64,000 bases of DNA from Ianthella basta (Eukaryota; Porifera; Demospongiae; Verongiida; Ianthellidae). The stretch's first letter is position 1; each line of letters opens with the position of its first letter. Below the pieces are notes generated by a model. That model made no database searches. It was given only the letters and a program-made list of their open reading frames with translations, and was not told the DNA's origin. The position numbers and the translations under genes are program-made. Of this stretch, positions 12,701 through 21,700 are shown one piece after another. The DNA is taken from the NCBI GenBank assembly GCA_964019415.1, contig OZ025887.1, positions 447,501-511,500 of the forward strand, read 5' to 3'.

Positions 12701-15700
12701 CTACAGTATCTTGTATCTCAAGCTAGATGATATCTGCTCCTTTCACAGATGCTGATGAATGCACAGAGAACACTGATGGCTGTGAACAGATGTGCACAGA
12801 CACTGATGGCTCTTTTGAGTGTTCCTGTAGAGCTGGGTTCCGTCTTGGCAGTAATAGGATGAGCTGTGATGGTGAGTGTGCTACTAAAGGTTGCCTGCAA
12901 GTACATGCAAGCTCCATAATGCATAATAATGCATTAACTATAGTGTATAGATATGCACCTATAAGTTCTTCAATGCTTCTATTGCACAATATCTAATGCT
13001 TGCATATTGTAGCACGGTTTGTTTGACTGCGAAGGCAATCTGCTGGTTATCAACTTGGCTCATGTATTGCTGCAGTGCCAGCAACGTACTGTTTCGCTTC
13101 TTTGTTCAGCTGGAGAAATGCACAATCAATCAGGACTAGCAAATCTTCTCTGAAATCCACTCAGCCTTCCATCCTCTTGTGGAAGTGGTCCAACCAGTCA
13201 CCCCAGCTCCCTTCACTGCAGAACAATTGTGATAGTACCAGGGGATGCACTGTGGTTGGACTCAATCCCTGCTGTTCCTCTTGTGCCATCTTGACTTTCC
13301 GTAGCTAGCAGAAGGCAATCCTGCCGATTATGCCAATGTAATTGCGACTACGTAGCTAAGCTGGAAGTTGTTGTAACTCAGGGATGCACCTCGGGCATGC
13401 AACTGGTCACCAATACAAACTGTGCTACACAAAATTATGCACTTCGCTGAATAATAACTCATATACATTATGTAGATAGGTCAACTATTGTTCTGCAGAC
13501 ATTGATGAGTGTGCTGAAGATGACCACGTTTGTGCCCACAACTGCCACAACTCTGTTGGGAGTCACTCCTGCAGTTGTAATGCTGGGTACAGGTTGAACC
13601 CAGATGGAAGGAACTGTGATGGTGAGTACAGGGCAAGTCTGGAGGAGTATATTTTGCACCCACACACCCACGCACGTGTGTGTGTGTGTGTGTTTGCGTG
13701 CGTACGTGTAAAACTGTACTTGATTGTAGTAATCATAGTGCATATTCAGGTTAAGGAAAATTTGCAATTGAAAGTTGTTCCAAACTGTGCCAATTGTAGC
13801 GGGGCCTTCAGGACACGACAACGAACTGGTCACCATGGAGGTTCAACTCACAATGAACAAGAACACGCACCATGTGGTCGTAACCAAAAACATGCATACA
13901 AAGTAACATAAGAATTTTAAGTAGGCAGCATGCGTACACGTGACATAAGAATAGCGTGACGTAAGAATGATAAGTAAGCAGGATGCAACCACATGACATC
14001 AAATACAGATGATTACAAAATAGAGTGAATACATATAGTGGCTACATACAAGGTAACATAACTCAAGTATGTATGCATGCATGAGTATTGTCAATATACT
14101 GTCACACAATGGAAGTGAGCATGAGAAGTATCACAGTATATCATAAATGACACTAGTGCTGATTGGCATACATCAGAAAAGCACTAGTCGTGAGTGTAGG
14201 AATGCCCGTAACAGTAGTAGCAACCCATGGTTGAGCATGGACACACAATAGTCCCATTCATCATGGAATCAGCCAATGGGACTGTTTATTGCTGTCCTCT
14301 AATGTGCCAGTAGTGTGGCAAATTGTACATGTACATTGTTGTTCGAGCCCTACACCTTATACCATGTGCACAAAAGACACATTCCTAAAATCTTCAAGCA
14401 TACAACGCGTGGTCAAAGTATATTGCAATATTCCTTGGTTAAGGGAAAGTCATAAAGCATATGTCCATGTCTAGTAAAAGTCTTCATTTGATCTCCAACC
14501 TAGCTCCTTTTGCTCCTCTCCACTCCACTACACAGACATCAATGAATGTGCTGAAGGTACAGCAGAGTGCAACCAGATCTGTGTCAATACCCAGGGCAAC
14601 TACACATGTGACTGTCACCATGGATATGACCTCCTAACTCCTTACGACCACACCTGTCTTGGTAAGACCTAGTGTCTGTATGCCAATGTACATTACAATA
14701 GCATAAGATTTGCTCTCACCTACTGACAGATGTTGATGAGTGCATCACTGGTAATGGTGGCTGTCAACACAACTGTAACAACACTGTTGGCTCCTACCAC
14801 TGCTACTGTCGTACTGGGTACACACAGGACAGCAATGGTCACAGCTGTAATGGTAAGTAATAGTGAAGTTAACTGTGTGGTGTGATGTGTAGTGCAGACA
14901 AGTGCATGCTCTGCAGGCTTGTAGCTACCAAAGCTACACGATATGTGTTTCTTTACACAGACGTTGATGAATGTGCACAGAACACTGATGGCTGTGAACA
15001 GATGTGCACAGACACTGCTGGCTCTTATCAGTGTTCTTGTAGAGATGGGTACCGTCTTGGCAGGGATGGGAGGAGATGTGAAGGTGAGTGTACGTACATA
15101 ACTAGTTTCAAGATTGTGTGTAGGCAAGTACGGAACCCTTACCAATGAGGACGTGGTACTCCTAACAATGTGCTGACATGGTCATAAAGAGTATGCTTGA
15201 GCTCTTACTAAGTATGTTTTGACATCTCGTGAAATAGATGTAAACGAATGCTTTGTGGATGCTGACGGATGTGCACACAACTGCCACAACACTGAAGGTG
15301 CTCACAACTGCAGCTGTGATGAAGGGTACATGTTAAACCCTGATGGAAGGAACTGCAACGGTGAGCAAGAGAAGGAGAACTGATGTGGTCAAAGTGGACC
15401 AGGTGCATGCCTTCGTTGAACATGAAATCTTCCCTTCCATTGTCTCTAATCCTCTTCACAGACATTGATGAATGTGCTATGGGCACACACCTGTGCAACC
15501 AGATCTGTGATAACACTCCCGGCAACTACACATGTGCCTGTAACCATGGATACTCTCTTAGTACTGCTAATCAATACACCTGTCATGGTGAGTCATGATC
15601 AGTGGTGTGTTCATTGTCACTATATGGACCTTATTATGACATTGACTCTGCATGTCTGTTCTGACAGATATTGATGAGTGCACCACTGGTAATGGTGGCT

Positions 15701-18700
15701 GTCAACACAACTGTGAGAACACTGTTGGCTCCTACCACTGCTACTGTCGTACTGGGTACACACTGGACAGTGATGGTCGCAACTGTAATGGTAAGTGTTC
15801 ATGCAGATGTTGTAAAACCCTCTGGAGCAGCCATGATCAGTAGGCTGCACTAGAACAGTTAGTCTGACTTGACCTGTTCTATGTATCTCCTTCACTATAA
15901 TTATGTATAAGAACATCCCATACTCCGGTGTGTGCTAGGACCAATGTCATAGTGTTACTTTCTACCATTTGCAGATGTCAATGAATGTACTGCACATACC
16001 GATGGCTGTGGACAGGATTGCACCAACACTGTTGGGTCATTTATGTGTTCCTGTGGAGATGGTTTCCGTCTTGGTAGTGATGGGAGGAGCTGTGAAGGTG
16101 TGTGTGCTACTATATTAATGTTATTTTCATTTACATCCACTCTGCACAGTATAATGCACATTTGCAAGGTCACTAAACTCAAAGTATTTGTGACATGTGC
16201 ATCTCTTGGATCTTCCTGTAGACATTGATGAGTGTGCCGAGGATGACCACGTTTGTGCCCACAACTGCCACAACTCTGTTGGTAGTCACTCCTGCAGTTG
16301 TAATGCTGGGTACAGGTTGAACCCAGATGGAAGGAACTGTGATGGTGAGTCATATCTGATAGGGGGTCATATGTGGACGTGCCTTCCCATGTGTATATAC
16401 AAATTTACTCAGACAATGGTTTCATTCTACAGATATTGATGAATGTGTGGAGAACAGTGATGGTTGTGAGCAGATGTGTACAGACACTGATAGCTCTTTT
16501 CAGTGTTCCTGTAGAAATGGTTTCCGTCTTGGCAGTGATATGAGGAGCTGTGATGGTGAGTGACCCATTAGAGATACGTCCGCAATTGATTAAATTTCAC
16601 AGGGTGTGTTCATTCTGGAAAAATCTCATATTTTCCAAATGTCCAATGTAATTCATGTCCACATTGACAATCACTGTGATATCGTGCTACGTAGGTATTA
16701 GGCAATCCCCAATTTCTATGTGCATGGCACATACAGGTAGTTGTGTAGTCTGTTCAATTCATATGTGCATGCTTATTATACTGTATACATAATATTATAT
16801 ATATCAATTGTGGAAGCCAAGTGAACAATTGTAGCCCACGTAATTGTAATGCTGTACTTTTACCTATAGTTAGTAGTTTAATCTGATATGAATGGCTAAT
16901 TACTACGGTCTCCATGCAGACATTGACGAGTGTGCTGAGAATGACCACGTTTGTGCCCACAACTGCCACAACTCTGTTGGGAGCCACTCCTGCAGTTGTA
17001 ATGCTGGGTACAGGTTGAACCCAGATGGAAGGAACTGTGATGGTGAGTACAGGGCAAGTGACAGCTGTCTGGTCTGCAGGATTGACTTCTCTATTGATCT
17101 TTCCCGTCCATTCCATTCTCTATGCAGACATCAATGAATGTGCTGAAGGCACAGCAGGTTGCAACCAGGCATGTACAAACACTCATGGCAACTACACATG
17201 TGCCTGTTACCATGGTTACACTCTGAGCACTGCTAATCATCACATCTGTCTTGGTGAGTACCTGGTGTGTATTGTATGTCCTTCACTCCAAGGAGCAACA
17301 CTCTAATAAGGCTTTGCTCACTCTGTGCAGATGTTGATGAGTGCTCCACTGGTAATGGAGGCTGTGGACACACATGTAACAACACCATTGGCTCCTACTA
17401 CTGCTCCTGTGATCCTGGGTACAGACTGGGTGACAACAGGCGCAGATGTCACAGTGAGTGAATGGAATGCATTGTGTCAGTCCAGTGAGCACTCTGTTGT
17501 GTCCTGTACCAGTTAGTGTACACTGCAGCTGATGTAGGATTGGATGTATGCTCATTACATCATAGTCTGCATGTCCTCTGTGTTGTGAGCATTTTGCCAG
17601 TGCTTGAGGCAGTAAGAGCTCCTATCATATGCTGTATTGATTCACAATTTCAGATATTGATGAATGTGCAGAGAACAGTGATGGCTGCGAGCAGATGTGC
17701 ACAGACACTGATGGATCATTTGAGTGTTCCTGTGGAGATGGGTTCCGTATTGGCAGTGAAGGAAGGAGCTGTGATGGTGAGTGAACTGCTGGAAAGATGT
17801 GAGAAGGCTGATTGAAATTCACAGGGTGTTCTATTTTAGATTGAATTCTCAAAAGAGTCCAATCAAATCAACACTGACAATCACTGCAGCATGGTGCTAG
17901 GTGTTTGGGTGCATGNNNNNNNNNNNNNNNNNNNNNNNNNNNNNNNNNNNNNNNNNNNNNNNNNNNNNNNNNNNNNNNNNNNNNNNNNNNNNNNNNNNNN
18001 NNNNNNNNNNNNNNNNNNNNNNNNNNNNNNNNNNNNNNNNNNNNNNNNNNNNNNNNNNNNNNNNNNNNNNNNNNNNNNNNNNNNNNNNNNNNNNNNNNNN
18101 NNNNNNNNNNNNNNNTGAGCCTGTGCAACCCCCAATTTCTAATAATATGCGGTAGTTACAAGTGAGTGTTAGTCCATTGTTTCATATGCCTACATATTTC
18201 TATTGCCAACAATAGTGCAGACCAATTCAACAACTAGACTACATTATTAGTTCCAAAATGGCAGTCATGCACTCCAATTAGTATACAGTGTGTACTGTAC
18301 AGCTTCAGACTTTACTGGTCATGTATTACTTCAGGGATATAGCAATACGTACTTCTTTGGAGACCATGTAGTAACGTTATACTCTATATTTGTGCACAGC
18401 TTTCGCTTCTCCCTTCTTTGACATCCTATACATAAGGCCATGCAATGGGCATACCCTTGATCCTTTCTTTCTTGACTTTGCATCAAGTATAGTAGTAATA
18501 TTGGTCTCCTGCAGACATTGATGAGTGTGCTGAGGATGACCACGTTTGTGCCCACAACTGCCACAACTCTGTTGGGAGTCACTCCTGCAGTTGTAATGGT
18601 GGGTACAGGTTGAACCCAGATGGAAGGAACTGTGATGGTGAGTACAGGGCAAGTGATAGCTGTCTGGTCTGCAGGAATGCTTTCACATCCGATCTTCCCT

Positions 18701-21700
18701 GTCCCCTACATTCTCCATGCAGATGTCAATGAATGTGTTGAAGGCACAGCAGTTTGCAACCAGAGGTGTATGAACACTCCTGGAAACTACACATGTGCTT
18801 GTTATCATGGATACACTCTCCACTCTGATAATCGTCATATCTGTGTTGGTGAGCATCTGATGTGTAGTGCGTAACATATATAGTCAGTGTCCTTCACACC
18901 AACTTGCAGAGCAGTGCTCAACAGAGACTTTGCTTACTCTGTGCAGACATTGACGAGTGCACCATTGGTAATGGTGGCTGTGGACACACATGTACCAACA
19001 CCATTGGCTCCTACTACTGCTCCTGTGATCCTGGGTACAGACTGGGTGATGAGGGTCGGAGGTGTCATGGTGAGTGAATGGAATGCATTGTGTCTGCCTA
19101 GTGACCACTCTGTTGTATCCTATACCTGTCAAGTGGGTGTAAACTAGTTTAGGATGGTATATATGTATGGTCATTACATCATAGAGTCTGTCCTTTATGT
19201 AGCAGACATCCCATGCAGCTAGAAAGGCAGTAAGACTTCCCAATGCATGTTCTTTCCAATCACATTCCTAAGACATTGATGAATGCACGGAGAACACTGA
19301 TGGCTGTGAGCAGATATGCGCTGACACTGATGGTTCTTTTGAGTGTTCCTGTAGAGCTGGATTTCATGTAGGCAGTGATGGAAGGAGCTGTGACGGTAAG
19401 TTCACACTGTTCATTGGAGTACACAAAGGATTGTGCTTTAAAGTAGTTAATTCTGTAAGCATCCTGGTAGAGACAAAGTGATCGATATTCTACCCTATCA
19501 CAATTAGATGTTATGGTATATACGGTGTAGTTGAGATTAGGGACCAGCAGAGCTATTCTTTAATAGCAGCCAGGTCTTGAAAAGAGTCCGGATTTTAAAT
19601 GAAACTGGGCCTTGAATTAATATTATAACTAATCTGGATTTTAATTAAGAAATAGTGCACATGTTACTGTAGGCTCCAGATGCAAAACTCAACTAGGTTG
19701 AGACTTTGTCTGCAAGACTTAGAGTGAGTGGGTATGGAAAGCATCTTAGAAAGTCATCCTCAATTCCTGCACAGAACTTGCTTGCAAAGATGTGGTTTAG
19801 AAGTTACCTAACCTTGCTTCTCTCAAAGGGGTGATCTAACGTCATAGCACTCATTACCACTGGCAAACACATTACACAAGTATATATAGCAGCCAAAGTC
19901 AACTGGGAGTTGTACATTTGATCACTTCTGTACCCATCTTGACCCATATACATTGTGCAGATATTGATGAGTGTGCCACTAACAATGGTGGATGTGAGCA
20001 CATGTGTAGCAACACATTAGGGAGCTTCTACTGCACCTGTCCAAGTGGCTACTATCTGATATGGGATGCAAGACGATGCGAAGGTACGATTGTGCAAAGT
20101 CTGCATTGAATGTCAGAGTTTATGTGAAGTGAACAGTTTCTTTCCTCTGACTGCAGAGTTCATTGAGAATGCAACAGTTGGTTGCCCTATCAATCCTGAG
20201 TGGGAGATGGATGTTGGTGACATTCGGTGCAATGACAGTGACTGTGTTATCTCTATTCTGCTGCAGTTAGTGGGGTACTTCCTGGATACTGATGGTGACA
20301 ACATAGGGGACTATACCGATGACGGTGACACTTTCAGTACATACTTTGACCCAGAAAAATCAATCTGCATTACTGACATACTGAAGGCACTATTAAATGG
20401 TAACCAGTATAACATTGTCTTGCCATTCAATCCCATTGTGAGTTGGTACTCCTTCACCAGGAGCACACAAGTTTCAATCTGTCAGCTTCTGCCCATCACT
20501 GAACAGGAAGTCGTCTACCCTGGCATTCTGTGGCTGAGTGACATTGCAATCACTGTGGAATTGGTAGGTATCACTGACCCACAGATCTACCAGATAAGGC
20601 AGCAGGGCACTGGACATGTGGGTCACATTGTGTTTAGTGAGGCAGTAGTGAACGCTTCTGCTGGCAGATGGTACATTGAAGGAATGAGGGCTGTCGGCCA
20701 ATCAAACCTGCCACTTACCAATGTGATTGACATTTTCTCTCTTCAAGCAGTCTTCTCCACACCGCTAGACATCTCAGCATGGAATGTTGACATTGAGAAT
20801 ATGTTTGCTGTGTTTGACTTCTCACAGCTCACTGTGGCAATTAATATCCGTGGCACACTTCACATCAGCTTGTGGCACTCTGTGAGTGTATGCATGGTCT
20901 CTCAACTGAGCCTTAACCCACAAGACAGGAGGGACAACCACTTTGCAATTGTAACAGACTGCAATAGTGACAAGCTCGAGACTGGTTCATTCTCCTTGGG
21001 TGAGGTTCTGTACAATGTGGCACAGGTGAACATTGGTCCTGTGTCACAGCTGAACAACTGGAACCTAGGCCACTTTCAACTGTTTCTCACAGGAGCATCC
21101 TCCTTTGCCCTTGATGAGGACACGGCTGCTCTACTGCAGTTCCACATCAGCTGCACCTCTGTCCTTGCTGAAGCTGTGGGATCGTCCATCTTGGTTGATC
21201 TTTCATTCGCACCACCTCACTTCTCTTTTGACCCCAGCCATGCTGGACACTGCAATATGGGAAGGCCTTTCTTCATACAGATCATGGAAGAAGAAGATGG
21301 CAGAATGGCTCACTTTGTCCCCGTAGAGTATTTGGCGGTTTCTTACAGCACCTTCAGACCACACATCATCTCTAACATCACTATTGATGAGTTCATGAAT
21401 GCTCTTGGCCTAGAAGGCTTACAGGAGGCACACAGTACACTGCTAGGAGGAGGGGCTCTTGGACTAAACAACATTAGCACCATTACTTATCTAGTCTCTG
21501 AGGCAACAATCAAAGTGACTTCCTTCATCAGTCGTACGCTAATCTTAGCTGATGGTTATGTCGAAACCCACAACTTGTCCTTAATCACACAGATTAGCTT
21601 CACTAATGAGGAGGTTGGAAAAATGGCCTTCCTTACTGGAAAGTGCAAACATTTGAAACTGGACTTTGATGTAAACATTGATCTTGACTTGGAAGAAGAT

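Noticed and set aside
10626-16353. Many minus-strand open frames opposite the EGF exons
   Set aside because: They mirror the cysteine-rich exons and recur identically opposite each exon copy. They are shadows without splice or start support.
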